A program made the position numbers and the translations under genes. Under the pieces are notes generated by a model. It was not told the origin of the DNA. It was given only the letters and a program-made list of their open reading frames with translations, and ran no database searches. Shown piece after piece: positions 31,564-40,213 of a stretch of 64,000 bases of DNA (positions are counted from its first letter, which is position 1; each line of letters starts with the position of its first letter). Origin of the DNA: Mycolicibacterium aromaticivorans JS19b1 = JCM 16368 (lineage in GTDB: Bacteria > Actinomycetota > Actinomycetes > Mycobacteriales > Mycobacteriaceae); the NCBI RefSeq assembly GCF_000559085.1, contig NZ_JALN02000001.1, positions 2,480,001 through 2,544,000 on the forward strand, written 5' to 3'.

Positions 31564-31597
31564 GAGGGGCACCCTAGTCGGGTGCCCCTCTTTCGTT
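31564..31597 (+). terminator. Intrinsic terminator after the 55-residue exported protein
   Basis: Perfect 11-base stem GAGGGGCACCC / GGGTGCCCCTC with a 5-base loop (31564-31590), followed by TTTCGTT. It reaches the stop region of hrpA on the other strand, so it may also end hrpA transcripts. Confidence 0.85.
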
Positions 31598-31598
31598 G

Positions 31599-34500
31599 TC
31601 ATGCCAGTATCGCGTCGATGGCGCGGTAGATCCGTTGCTCACTGACCGGCCGGGAGGTGCCCAACTGCTGCGCCCACAGGCTGACCCGTAACTCCTCGAT
31701 CTGCCACCCGATGTCGCGAACGTCGGAGGCGGCGGCGCGGGTGGGCGAGAGCGCCTGCAGCAGCTCGGTGTAGGCGTCTTCGACGGCGTGCACACGGTGC
31801 ATCCGCTCGCGGTCGGCCTGCGGCGCCTGGGCCAGCCGGTCCAGGCGGCGAACGATCGCCGTCAGATAACGGGTCAGATCGGCCAGGCGCGCGGCCCCGG
31901 CGCTGGTGACGAAGGGCGTGGCGACCAATCCGGCGAGCTGCGCGCGGATGTCGGCGACGGCATCGGCTTGCGCCGCAGGCGGATTGTCGGGAAGGGCCAG
32001 ATGCACCTCCTGCAAAGCGGCAAGCACCTTTTGCACCCGGGTCACAAGTTCTTTGGTGGTCGAGGGCAGTGCTTCGGCCACCCGGTCCCGCAGCGCGGCG
32101 AAATCTACTCTGGTCCATACCGGCTTGGCGGCCAAGACATCGACCGCGGCGTCGGCACAGTCGTCCAGGAGCGCGGTCAAGGACCCATCGGGGTTGGCGC
32201 CCAGCACCAGTCGCGTACGCGGGTCCAGTCCTTTCTCCACCGCCTTCACCGGAGATGGCACCGCCAGGCGCAGCAGCCGCCTGGTGCCCCCGCGCATCGC
32301 TGCCTCGCGTTCGGCCTCGGTGGCGAAGACCTTTACGTCGACGCCCTTGCCGGCATCGACCAACGCCGGATAGCCGCGGACGATGTGGCCCCCGACAGTG
32401 CGTTCGACGCGACGCGGCAACTCTTCGAGGTCGTCGGGCCACGCACGCAGGCCCGTTCGTTCCCAGTCACCGGCCACCGCGTCGGCCACCGCCTTGCGGG
32501 CCGAGCCTGCGAGCTTGCGCTGCAGCATGTCGAGGTCCTTACCGCGGGCCACCTCGGTTCCGTCCGGCCCTTCGACGGCGAAGGTCACCCGCAGGTGAGC
32601 GGGCAGCTTGTCCAGATCGAACGCTGTGATCGGCACGAGAATGCCGCTGCGCCGGTGCAATTCACGCTGGAGAGCCTCTAGAAGCGGTTCGCTTCCGACC
32701 TGAATACCGGCAAGTACCGCCCGTGCCGTATCGGGGGCGGGAACAAAGTTGCGCCGCAGGTCTTTCGGCAATGACTTGATCAGCGCGGTCACCAGTTCCT
32801 CGCGCAGCGCGGGTACCTGCCAGCCGAATTCATCGCCGCCGAGCCGGGCGAGCACGTCGACTGGTATGTGCACGGTGACGCCGTCGTCGGCGGCGCCGGG
32901 CTCGAATCGGTAGGTGAGTGGCAGAGACAAGTCGCCGGCCTGCCAGCTGTCCGGCCGTTCGGCGTCCTCGTCGTCGACACGCAACAGGTCGTCACGCGTG
33001 AACGTCAGCAGATCCGGGGTGCGATGCCGCTGCTTTTTCCACCAGCCGTCGAAATGCCTGCCGGAGACCACCTGGGGCGGAATCCTGCTGTCGAACCAGG
33101 CGTAGATCTCGTCGTCACCGACGAGCATGTCGCGACGGCGTGCGCGCTCCTCCAGTTCGGCCAATTCGGTTCGCAGCCGCGCATTGTTGGCGACGAAGTG
33201 GTGGCGGCTCTGCCACTCGCCCTGCACCAGTGCGTGCTCGATGAACAGCTCGCGCGACACGACCGGGTCGACGGCGGCGTATCCCACCCGCCGGCGCGGA
33301 ACGAGCGGAAGCCCGTAGAGCGTGACCCGCTCGAAGGCCATCACCGCACCGCGCTTGGCGTCCCAGTGCGGTTCGCTGTAGCTGCGCTGCACCAGGTGTC
33401 CGGCCACCCGCTCGACCATCTCGGGTTCGACGCGAGCCGCGATGCGGCCGTACAGCCGGCTGGTCTCCACCAGGTCGGCCACCACGAGCCAGCGCGGCGG
33501 ACGCTTGGTCAACACCGATCCCGGGGCTAGTACGAACCGGGTGTTGCGCGCACCGGTGTATTCCCGCGAATCCCCTTCTCGCAGTCCGATATGCGAGAGC
33601 AACCCGGCGACCAGGGCAGCGTGCACACGCGCCGGATCGGCCGGCTCGGGGTCGTCGGATTCCCGAATGCCGATGTCTCGGGCGATGCTGCGTAACTGCC
33701 CGGTCAGGTCCTGCCACTCCCGGATCCTCAGATAGTGCAGGAACTCCTCGCGGCACATGCGCCGGAAAGCGCTGCCGGAACGGGCCTTCCGCTCATCGCG
33801 CAGATACTGCCAAAGATTCAGGAAGGACACGAAGTCCGAGTGCTCGTCGGCGAACCGGGCGTGTTTCTGCCGGGCCGCCTCTTCCCGCTCGGCCGGCCGC
33901 TCGCGCGGGTCCGGAATCGACAACGCCGCGGCCAGCACCAGGACCTCGCGCACGCATCCCTCGGTGTCGGCCTGCACGATCATCCGCGCCAGCCGCGGAT
34001 CGACCGGCAACTGCGCCAGCCGCCGACCCACATCGGTGATGGCGCCGGCGGCGTCGAACGCGCCGAGCTCCTGCAGCAGCTGCACCCCGTCGCGGATGCT
34101 GCGTTGCTCAGGCGGATCCAGGAACGGGAAGCTCTCGATCTCGCCGAGCTGCAGCGCCGCCATCTGCAAGATCACCGCAGCCAGGTTGGTGCGCAGGATC
34201 TCCGGGTCGGTGTAGCGCGGCCGGCCCGCGAAATCCTCTTCGGAGTAAAGCCGAATGCACACCCCGGGCGCGGTACGACCCGACCGCCCCGCGCGCTGCG
34301 CGGCTGAGGCCTGAGAGATCGGTTCGATCGGCAACCGCTGGACCTTGGTGCGTCTGCTGTAACGGGAGATCCGCGCGGTGCCGGGGTCGACGACATACCG
34401 GACGCCCGGTACGGTCAGCGATGTCTCGGCGACGTTGGTGGCCAAGATGATTCGCCGACGGGTCCGCGCGGGCTGAAACACCCGCTGCTGCTCGGCGGTG

Positions 34501-35516
34501 GGCAGCCGCGCGTAGAGGGGTAGCACCTCGGTGTTCGAATCGACAATGCGGCTCAAAGCATCACTGGTGTCCCGGATTTCCCGCTCCCCGGACAGGAACA
34601 CCAACACGTCACCGGGCGGCTCCGCCTCCAGCTCGCGAACCGCGTCGACTATCGCCTCTGTCTGATCGCGAATCTCGGTGCGCACGATCTCGTGGTCGGG
34701 ATCGTCGGGGTCGTCCGAATCATCGACCTGTACAGGCACTTCCAGCGGCCGATAGCGTATCTCCACCGGATAGGTTCGGCCGGAGACCTCGACGATGGGT
34801 GCGCCGTCGAAGTGCGCGGCGAACCGTTCCGGCTCGATCGTCGCCGACGTGACGATCACCTTGAGATCGGGCCTGCGTGGCAGTAGTTCGCGCAGGTAGC
34901 CCAGCAGGAAGTCGATATTGAGGCTGCGCTCGTGCGCCTCATCGAGGATGAGGGTGTCATAGCGCAGCAGGCGCCGATCGCGCTGGATCTCGGCGAGCAG
35001 GATTCCGTCGGTCATCAGTTTCACCAGGGTTCGGTCGCTGGCCTGGTCGGTGAAGCGGACGGTGTAGCCGATCGTCTCACCAAGCGGGGTGCCGACTTCG
35101 TCGGCAATGCGCTGAGCGACCGTGCGCGCGGCGAGCCGACGCGGCTGGGTGTGGCCGATGGTTCCGCGGATCCCGCGGCCGAGTTCCAGGCAGATCTTGG
35201 GCAGCTGGGTGGTCTTGCCCGACCCGGTCTCGCCCGCCACCACGACCACCTGGTGGTCGATGATGGCTCGGGCGATCTCGTCCCGGCGGTCGCTGACCGG
35301 CAGATCCGGGTAGGTGATCACCGGAACCGCGGCTTGACGGGTGGCGACCAACGCCTCGGCGGCCGCGATCTGGTCGGAGATCTTCTTCATGGCCTCCGCC
35401 GGCACATCGCCGCGCAGAGATTTCAGCCGCCGCCCCAACCGGGCCGCATCCCGAAACGTGACGCCGTCGAGGCGGGCGCGCAGCTGACGCACCTGCTCAG
35501 CGGAGACCTCGGACAC
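31599..35516 (-). CDS. hrpA: ATP-dependent RNA helicase HrpA
   Basis: From GTG 35516 the protein has 1305 residues, the normal size of HrpA DEAH helicases. Walker A GETGSGKTT is at 95-103, DEAH at about 193-196, then SAT (about 226), a RecA2 domain with QRAGRSGRTAPG, the winged-helix/ratchet region and a long DUF3418 C-terminal part. HrpA remodels RNA and rescues stalled ribosomes in bacteria. The raw frame is open to 35855. I prefer GTG 35516 because TATTGT sits 7 bases before it, giving a leaderless start that leaves room for the divergent gene at 35578; ATG 35585 is an alternative that would overlap it. Confidence 0.93.
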   Translation of the reverse strand: MSEVSAEQVRQLRARLDGVTFRDAARLGRRLKSLRGDVPAEAMKKISDQIAAAEALVATRQAAVPVITYPDLPVSDRRDEIARAIIDHQVVVVAGETGSGKTTQLPKICLELGRGIRGTIGHTQPRRLAARTVAQRIADEVGTPLGETIGYTVRFTDQASDRTLVKLMTDGILLAEIQRDRRLLRYDTLILDEAHERSLNIDFLLGYLRELLPRRPDLKVIVTSATIEPERFAAHFDGAPIVEVSGRTYPVEIRYRPLEVPVQVDDSDDPDDPDHEIVRTEIRDQTEAIVDAVRELEAEPPGDVLVFLSGEREIRDTSDALSRIVDSNTEVLPLYARLPTAEQQRVFQPARTRRRIILATNVAETSLTVPGVRYVVDPGTARISRYSRRTKVQRLPIEPISQASAAQRAGRSGRTAPGVCIRLYSEEDFAGRPRYTDPEILRTNLAAVILQMAALQLGEIESFPFLDPPEQRSIRDGVQLLQELGAFDAAGAITDVGRRLAQLPVDPRLARMIVQADTEGCVREVLVLAAALSIPDPRERPAEREEAARQKHARFADEHSDFVSFLNLWQYLRDERKARSGSAFRRMCREEFLHYLRIREWQDLTGQLRSIARDIGIRESDDPEPADPARVHAALVAGLLSHIGLREGDSREYTGARNTRFVLAPGSVLTKRPPRWLVVADLVETSRLYGRIAARVEPEMVERVAGHLVQRSYSEPHWDAKRGAVMAFERVTLYGLPLVPRRRVGYAAVDPVVSRELFIEHALVQGEWQSRHHFVANNARLRTELAELEERARRRDMLVGDDEIYAWFDSRIPPQVVSGRHFDGWWKKQRHRTPDLLTFTRDDLLRVDDEDAERPDSWQAGDLSLPLTYRFEPGAADDGVTVHIPVDVLARLGGDEFGWQVPALREELVTALIKSLPKDLRRNFVPAPDTARAVLAGIQVGSEPLLEALQRELHRRSGILVPITAFDLDKLPAHLRVTFAVEGPDGTEVARGKDLDMLQRKLAGSARKAVADAVAGDWERTGLRAWPDDLEELPRRVERTVGGHIVRGYPALVDAGKGVDVKVFATEAEREAAMRGGTRRLLRLAVPSPVKAVEKGLDPRTRLVLGANPDGSLTALLDDCADAAVDVLAAKPVWTRVDFAALRDRVAEALPSTTKELVTRVQKVLAALQEVHLALPDNPPAAQADAVADIRAQLAGLVATPFVTSAGAARLADLTRYLTAIVRRLDRLAQAPQADRERMHRVHAVEDAYTELLQALSPTRAAASDVRDIGWQIEELRVSLWAQQLGTSRPVSEQRIYRAIDAILA

Positions 35517-35523
35517 TGGCGCC

Positions 35524-35577
35524 ACAATAGCGGCGAGCGCCGCCGGAGGCGTCGTCGTCTGCGTAGGCTCGACGGCG
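35524..35577. promoter_or_regulatory. Divergent promoter region of hrpA and the 47-residue membrane protein
   Basis: On the minus strand TATTGT lies 7 bases before the hrpA GTG at 35516. On the plus strand TAGGCT (35564-35569) lies 8 bases before ATG 35578. Both fit leaderless transcription, back to back within 61 bases. Confidence 0.5.
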
Positions 35578-35721
35578 ATGACCATTTGGATCGTCTTGGG
35601 TCTGCTGCTGGTGGGCCTGGGAATCGTGGCCAGCCAGTTGTTCCGGCTGAAGGACTGGCTGAACAGGCCGACCCCGCCAAGCGAGCCGGCCGGCGAGCAC
35701 CCGGACGAACCCGGGACGTGA
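35578..35721 (+). CDS. Small single-helix membrane protein (47 residues)
   Basis: ATG 35578 to TGA 35721 encodes a strongly hydrophobic helix (residues 2-23, TIWIVLGLLLVGLGIVASQLF), a short basic/aromatic interface (RLKDWLNR) and a Pro/Glu-rich cytoplasmic or periplasmic tail. The stop overlaps the GTG start of the APH-type kinase gene (GTGA), so the two are coupled. A TAGGCT element lies 8 bases upstream of the ATG. The frame has a sensible membrane-protein composition and fills an otherwise empty gap. Function is unknown. Confidence 0.65.
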   Translation: MTIWIVLGLLLVGLGIVASQLFRLKDWLNRPTPPSEPAGEHPDEPGT

Positions 35722-36608
35722 TCGATCTGCCCGCCGGGGTGCGGGCGATGGCCGCTCGCGGCCCGCAGTGGGCGACGTGGGTCGACGCACTGCCCCGGCT
35801 CACCCGTGACGTCGTCGCGCAGTGGCAGCTTCGGCCGGACGGTGTCGCCACCCACGGGTATTGCTCACTGGTGGTGCCGGTCCGCACAGCCGACGGCACG
35901 GCCGCGATCCTGAAGCTCGGCTTCCCCGATGACGAGTCCGAACACGAGCACCTGGCGCTGCGCCGCTGGGGCGGCGAGGGTGCCGTCCGGCTACTGAGCG
36001 CCGACCCGCACCGGCGGACGATTCTGCTGGAACGGCTCGGCGACGACCTCACCAGAGTCGACGACATGGAGGCCTGCCGGATCGTCGCGGGTCTGTATCG
36101 GCACCTGCACGTCCCCGCGTTGCCGCAACTGCGGCCGCTGACGTTCTACCTCGACCGCTGGACCGCCGAACTCGCCGACCTGCCGCGCAGCGCACCGATT
36201 CCACACCGGCTGGTGGAGCAGGCGCTGAGCCAGTGCGCGGACCTGACGACTGACGCCGAGGCGACGGCACGGGTCCTGCACAGCGATCTGCATTACGAGA
36301 ACGTGCTCGCGGGCGGACGGCAGCCCTGGCTGGCCATCGACCCCAAACCGGTCAACGGCGATCCGCACTACGAGATCGCCCCGATGCTGTGGAACCGCTT
36401 CGACGAGCTGGCCGGCGATGTCCGCATTCGCGTGCGCAGACGGTTCTACACCCTGGTCGACGCGGCGGAGTTCGACGAGGATCGGGCGCGGGCCTGGGTG
36501 GTGGTGCGGGCGGTGCTCAACGCCATGTGGGCGGTGCAGGATTCCGGAGCGCAGCAGCCGGGCTGGCTGACTGCGTGTATTGCCGTCGCAAAGGCGGTAC
36601 AGGACTGA
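35718..36608 (+). CDS. Aminoglycoside phosphotransferase-like kinase (APH(6)/streptomycin 6-kinase type)
   Basis: The 296-residue protein starts with GTG 35718. It has the APH Brenner-type motif HSDLHYENVLAGG (about residues 190-202) with catalytic Asp and Asn, and DPKPVNGDPHYE (about 211-222), the metal-binding block characteristic of the aminoglycoside/hydroxyurea 6-kinase branch. In the N-lobe, AAILKLGF carries the likely ATP Lys. The family phosphorylates streptomycin or other small hydroxyl compounds; chromosomal mycobacterial members often have unknown substrates. The gene is translationally coupled to the tiny membrane protein ahead of it. Resistance should not be assumed. Confidence 0.85.
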   Translation: MIDLPAGVRAMAARGPQWATWVDALPRLTRDVVAQWQLRPDGVATHGYCSLVVPVRTADGTAAILKLGFPDDESEHEHLALRRWGGEGAVRLLSADPHRRTILLERLGDDLTRVDDMEACRIVAGLYRHLHVPALPQLRPLTFYLDRWTAELADLPRSAPIPHRLVEQALSQCADLTTDAEATARVLHSDLHYENVLAGGRQPWLAIDPKPVNGDPHYEIAPMLWNRFDELAGDVRIRVRRRFYTLVDAAEFDEDRARAWVVVRAVLNAMWAVQDSGAQQPGWLTACIAVAKAVQD

Positions 36609-36626
36609 AACACCAAGCGCGAAAGG

Positions 36627-37373
36627 CTATCTCGGCGGGTCGCCGCGCCACATGAAGCTGTTTACATATTTGCCCATGTCCTTGGCGATGTCGAGGTTCG
36701 CCGCTGACGGTGGCCCCGGCCCGTCGTCGGGGCCGAATTGGTGGAAGGGCCCCACCGCGCCGGCGACCAGAGCGAGATCGTTCTTGACCGCGACGATGAT
36801 GATGATGCGCTGGTGCTGGGAATCAATCGCGGTGCCCTTCGGCCAGTCGTCGGCGACCTCGCCGTACCCCGGCTGGTACCCGAGGATCGCGTTGGGCAGC
36901 TCATAGGACGTCACCGCGTCGGGGAATATCTGGTTGAGCAGGTCGTTGGCCACTTGGCGTGCGTGGCGGCCCTTCGCCGGTTCACTGAACAATCGCAGGG
37001 TGCCTCCATCGCCGACGTTCAGCTCGGCGCGCACCCCGTTGGGTTCGATCGTCACGTCGTAGGCGGTTCCCGGCGACGGGTACGACACCGAGAACGATCC
37101 GTCGGGGGCGAAGTAGCGCGGATTGATGGCCACCGGCAGCCCGGTCGGCGGCCGGCCGCAGTCGGGTGGGCAGTGGTAGGTGGTCGCGGTGGGCGTGATG
37201 CGAGTCGCCACGACGCTGAGCGCCATCATCGCCGTGACGAGAACGATCACCCAGAGGCCGATGGTCACGAAGTATCCGGGGCCGCGCTGTCGGCGAGCTC
37301 GATAGTTGCCCGCGGGTACCGCATAGCCGGTGAACGAGTCGGCGGCGTCGGGGTCCGATGTCAGATCACTCAT
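36627..37373 (-). CDS. Membrane-anchored exported protein, coupled to the sedolisin gene
   Basis: From ATG 37373 the 248-residue product has a short cytoplasmic part, one membrane helix (about residues 34-57, GYFVTIGLWVIVLVTAMMALSV) and an extracytoplasmic domain with two close Cys residues in HCPPDCGRPPTG (about 67-78). The domain SFSVSYPSPGTAYDV and later IVAVKNDLALVAGAVGPFHQFGP look like a small beta-rich fold of the mycobacterial lipoprotein/PsbP type, which is a weak impression. The start overlaps the sedolisin stop (ATGA). It may be a partner, inhibitor or anchor of that peptidase. I do not recognise the family. Confidence 0.75.
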   Translation of the reverse strand: MSDLTSDPDAADSFTGYAVPAGNYRARRQRGPGYFVTIGLWVIVLVTAMMALSVVATRITPTATTYHCPPDCGRPPTGLPVAINPRYFAPDGSFSVSYPSPGTAYDVTIEPNGVRAELNVGDGGTLRLFSEPAKGRHARQVANDLLNQIFPDAVTSYELPNAILGYQPGYGEVADDWPKGTAIDSQHQRIIIIVAVKNDLALVAGAVGPFHQFGPDDGPGPPSAANLDIAKDMGKYVNSFMWRGDPPR

Positions 37374-38980
37374 CGGCGCAACGACTTCAGGACGAGCAGC
37401 GCCTTGGTCAGGTTGTCGACGTTCGGCGTCCCGAGCCCGGTGATCATGTCGTAGCCGACTCCGACGGGTGTCACCGCGTTGGCCCCGAGATAGATGTCTC
37501 GGAAGGCGGGTACCTCGGCTCCGCCGGCGATGTCGTAGAGCAGCGGGTTGAAGTCGCCGAGCTGTTCCAAACCGCGCGCCGTCAGGAACTGGTTCATCAC
37601 CGCGGCGATCCCGGCCCAGATCGGTGCGGCCTGCGAGGTGCCACCGCCCACGAGGAGCTGGCCGTTGAGCACGAATCTCACGCCGGTGAACGGGTCGGCC
37701 ACCGCGGCGATGTCGGGCACCAGCCGCTTGTCGTGCGGGCCGGCGGGGGCTCCGGTGTCCTGCCACGACGGGCGGGCGAACAACACTGACGCGCCGCCGC
37801 CGCTGCCCTGGGTCAGCGGGACGTCGTACCAGCCTTGTTCGGCAAGCCACTGCCCCTGGGAATCGGTGGATAACGTCGTTCCCCCGACACCGGTCACCTC
37901 CGGCAACGAGGCCATCACGTCGACGCCGTAGTCGTCGGGGCTCGGCGGATCCGACCAGGTCTTGCCGCCTTTGCATTCCAGACCGGCCAGATCTCCGCTG
38001 GCGACGAAGGCCGTCGTCCCGTTGCGCTGGGCGCGGGCCAGCGCCGAGCGCACCGGCGCCAGGTCGGCGCGGGAGAGCAAGCGATCGCAGCCCCAGCCGA
38101 TCGAGAAGCTCCACACCGCCCCCGGGTAGGTGCGGTCGACCTCCTCCATCAGCTTGCCGAGCTTGACGTAGGTCGCATCGCCTTCGGCGGTAGACCGGGC
38201 GTTGACCAGAACGATCCGCGCCGAGGGTGCGATCGCGTGGACGAACTGGACGTCCATGGTCGCCTCGCCGCGCCGCTCGGGCGGCATCCCGCCCATCACC
38301 TCGAGGGTGAATTTCGGCAGCGAGAACCACTCGGAGAACTTGTCCAGGTCGCGCTGGTCGACGCCGTCGAAGGTGAAGACGACGACCGTCTGACCCTTTC
38401 CGGTGTACCCCGCCGACGTCAGCGGGTTGATGTTGTAAGCGGTGAGCAACTCGGTGGGCGCGAGCCCCGCATTGGGGACGTCCAGCGGGGGGGTCGGCGG
38501 AACGCCTTCGTGTGACGGCGTGTATCCGAGAATCCGGCCCAGTTCAGTGACTTCACTGCTCAGCTGCTGCGGGACGATGGGCTGCTGTGGCGAGGCGTAG
38601 AACACCACCCCGTTGGTACGGCGATAGTCGTGCACAGCCACCTCGAGGGCACCGGCAATCGCTCGCGGGGTGCCTTCCACGACCGCCCAGGCGTCACCGT
38701 CGCGCCAGCCCACCGACAATCCGTGGGTGGCGGCCCATGCGGTCAGCGCCGTCGGCCGGGCGGCCTCCCGTAGTTCGGCGGTCAGCTGGACTCGCTGGGT
38801 ACGCGCAGGACCGAGATCGGCGGCCTGGGCCAGCAGCCGGGCGAACGGCCCGCCGATCAGGTTGTAGGGCAGCGACGGCGTCGGGCGGTCTCCGGCGAAG
38901 ACCACCATGACCACGGCGAGCGTCGCGAGCAGCGGTGTCATCCGGTATGCCCGGCAACGCCCTGGCCACATGCGTGTCAT
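37370..38980 (-). CDS. Sedolisin-family (S53) serine-carboxyl peptidase
   Basis: The 536-residue protein has an N-terminal signal or anchor (about residues 14-30), a pro-domain (about 45-150), and an S53 catalytic domain. The Glu and Asp of the triad sit four apart in RRGEATMDVQF (about 235-245), the oxyanion Asp in ASGDLAG, and the nucleophile Ser in GGGTSQAAP (about 447). The C-terminal FRDIYLGANAVT and GYDMITGLGTPN form the calcium-binding region. These enzymes are acid-active secreted endopeptidases. It likely acts outside the membrane. ATG 38980 or ATG 38941 may be the start. The downstream membrane protein is translationally coupled. Confidence 0.9.
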   Translation of the reverse strand: MTRMWPGRCRAYRMTPLLATLAVVMVVFAGDRPTPSLPYNLIGGPFARLLAQAADLGPARTQRVQLTAELREAARPTALTAWAATHGLSVGWRDGDAWAVVEGTPRAIAGALEVAVHDYRRTNGVVFYASPQQPIVPQQLSSEVTELGRILGYTPSHEGVPPTPPLDVPNAGLAPTELLTAYNINPLTSAGYTGKGQTVVVFTFDGVDQRDLDKFSEWFSLPKFTLEVMGGMPPERRGEATMDVQFVHAIAPSARIVLVNARSTAEGDATYVKLGKLMEEVDRTYPGAVWSFSIGWGCDRLLSRADLAPVRSALARAQRNGTTAFVASGDLAGLECKGGKTWSDPPSPDDYGVDVMASLPEVTGVGGTTLSTDSQGQWLAEQGWYDVPLTQGSGGGASVLFARPSWQDTGAPAGPHDKRLVPDIAAVADPFTGVRFVLNGQLLVGGGTSQAAPIWAGIAAVMNQFLTARGLEQLGDFNPLLYDIAGGAEVPAFRDIYLGANAVTPVGVGYDMITGLGTPNVDNLTKALLVLKSLRR

Positions 38981-39155
38981 CAGCTAACCGGTCTACCACG
39001 ACAACTTCTCGAACGGGGCGTCACAAGCCGAAACGATTGCACACTGATGCAGCCGGAGCGCGCTGGAACCGCGCATGCGATAACGATCTCCGCGGCCGCC
39101 GCGATGAACTGGGTATCCGAACTTCACTTGAGGTTTGTCGTCGAGGAGGTGGACG

Positions 39156-39416
39156 GTGAAGAAACTCGGTTCAGTGGTGGTCTGCACGATCACCGCCATC
39201 GGTATCGGCATCATCGGCGCGCCCACGGCCAGCGCGGGATGCCAGGGACTCTGGACACCGTGGGGCGGCGGCCAGCGCTGCGACGGGCCGATCGATGCGA
39301 ACGGCTTCTTTCAGCGCTGCGAGACCGGGGGCGCGTTCGGATTCAACACGCCGCAGCAGTGCTACCAGGTGGACGCCAACAATCTGGGCAACAGCCAGCC
39401 CTGGATCGCGCCCTGA
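39156..39416 (+). CDS. Small secreted Cys-containing protein (86 residues)
   Basis: GTG 39156 follows GAGGAGG by 6 bases, which decides the start. The protein has a signal peptide (about residues 1-28, KKLGSVVVCTITAIGIGIIGAPTASA) and a mature part with four Cys, in GCQGLWTPWGGGQRCDGPID, FFQRCETGG and QQCYQVDANN, which probably form two disulfides. It resembles a common mycobacterial family of short secreted proteins containing a C-D-x-P-I signature. It ends 3 bases before the convergent SGNH-hydrolase stop. Function is unknown. Confidence 0.82.
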   Translation: MKKLGSVVVCTITAIGIGIIGAPTASAGCQGLWTPWGGGQRCDGPIDANGFFQRCETGGAFGFNTPQQCYQVDANNLGNSQPWIAP

Positions 39417-39419
39417 TCC

Positions 39420-40136
39420 TCACAGCGGGATGGCCAACTGGCTCCGGATGAGCGGGGCGATCTTCTCGGCCATGTAGGCATGTCCCGCGTCGGTGGGGTG
39501 CACTCCATCGGGGCCGATCAGTTCGGGGTGGCCGACGAACCAGCCTTCGGCGATCGGATCGACGAAGACCGCGCCGACGGCTTTGGCCTGGGCACGCAGA
39601 ATGTCGCGCTGGGCCAGCACCTCGCCCGGCGGGTCGGCCGTCGGCCACGGCGGCCCGATCACCAGGACCTTGGCTTTGGGCGCCACCCGCCGGGCGATCT
39701 GCAGGGTCTCCCCGACCAGCACCGGGTACTTCTGCATATCGGCGGGCTGGTCGTTGCGGGATCCGAAGAACACCACAAGGGAGTCGTCACGGTCGACGGC
39801 CCGCACGGTGAGATCCTCGAACAAGTTGCCATGGTTGCCGCGGATCCCGTAGCCGGCACCGCCCTCGGCGGCCACGTCGGCGTCGATCCTGGCGCCCTGA
39901 CCGGCCAGCAGAAGCCAGGCGCGGGAGGTCCACGACTGCGGCCCCTGACCGCCCTCGTCGGTACCGGTCGTGTACGAATCGCCGATCACCGCGATCCGGC
40001 TGAAACCCGAACCGCGATTGGCCATTTCGTAAGTGAGGGGCGGGCGTGAATAGCCGACGACGGCAGCGAGCACCGCGACGGCCGACAGGCCGGTCGTGAT
40101 GACGCGCACAAGTCCTTGCTTGCGGATCAATGACAC
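39420..40136 (-). CDS. SGNH/GDSL-family hydrolase, exported
   Basis: From GTG 40136 the 238-residue protein has an N-terminal membrane or signal helix (about residues 10-28) and an SGNH esterase domain: block I AVIGDSYTTG (about 47-56, catalytic Ser), block III FFGSRND (about 113-119), and DGVHPTDAGH (about 210-219) with the Asp-His pair. It would remove or transfer acyl groups from an envelope glycan or lipid. The acyltransferase-3 gene lies upstream on the same strand, 77 bases away; in many bacteria these two domains are fused in one O-acyltransferase. A functional pair is therefore likely, which is inference. Confidence 0.85.
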   Translation of the reverse strand: MSLIRKQGLVRVITTGLSAVAVLAAVVGYSRPPLTYEMANRGSGFSRIAVIGDSYTTGTDEGGQGPQSWTSRAWLLLAGQGARIDADVAAEGGAGYGIRGNHGNLFEDLTVRAVDRDDSLVVFFGSRNDQPADMQKYPVLVGETLQIARRVAPKAKVLVIGPPWPTADPPGEVLAQRDILRAQAKAVGAVFVDPIAEGWFVGHPELIGPDGVHPTDAGHAYMAEKIAPLIRSQLAIPL

Positions 40137-40213
40137 CCCACTGAATCTCGTGCCCGACGCAGGCAGCCTACTGCCTCCGAAGGTGTTGTCGCACACCGAC
40201 GCTGGCTTCGTTA

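Noticed and set aside
35517..35855. N-terminal extension of hrpA
   Set aside because: The extra residues would overlap the divergent small membrane gene and the start of the kinase gene and lack homology-like content; GTG 35516 with TATTGT is a better start.
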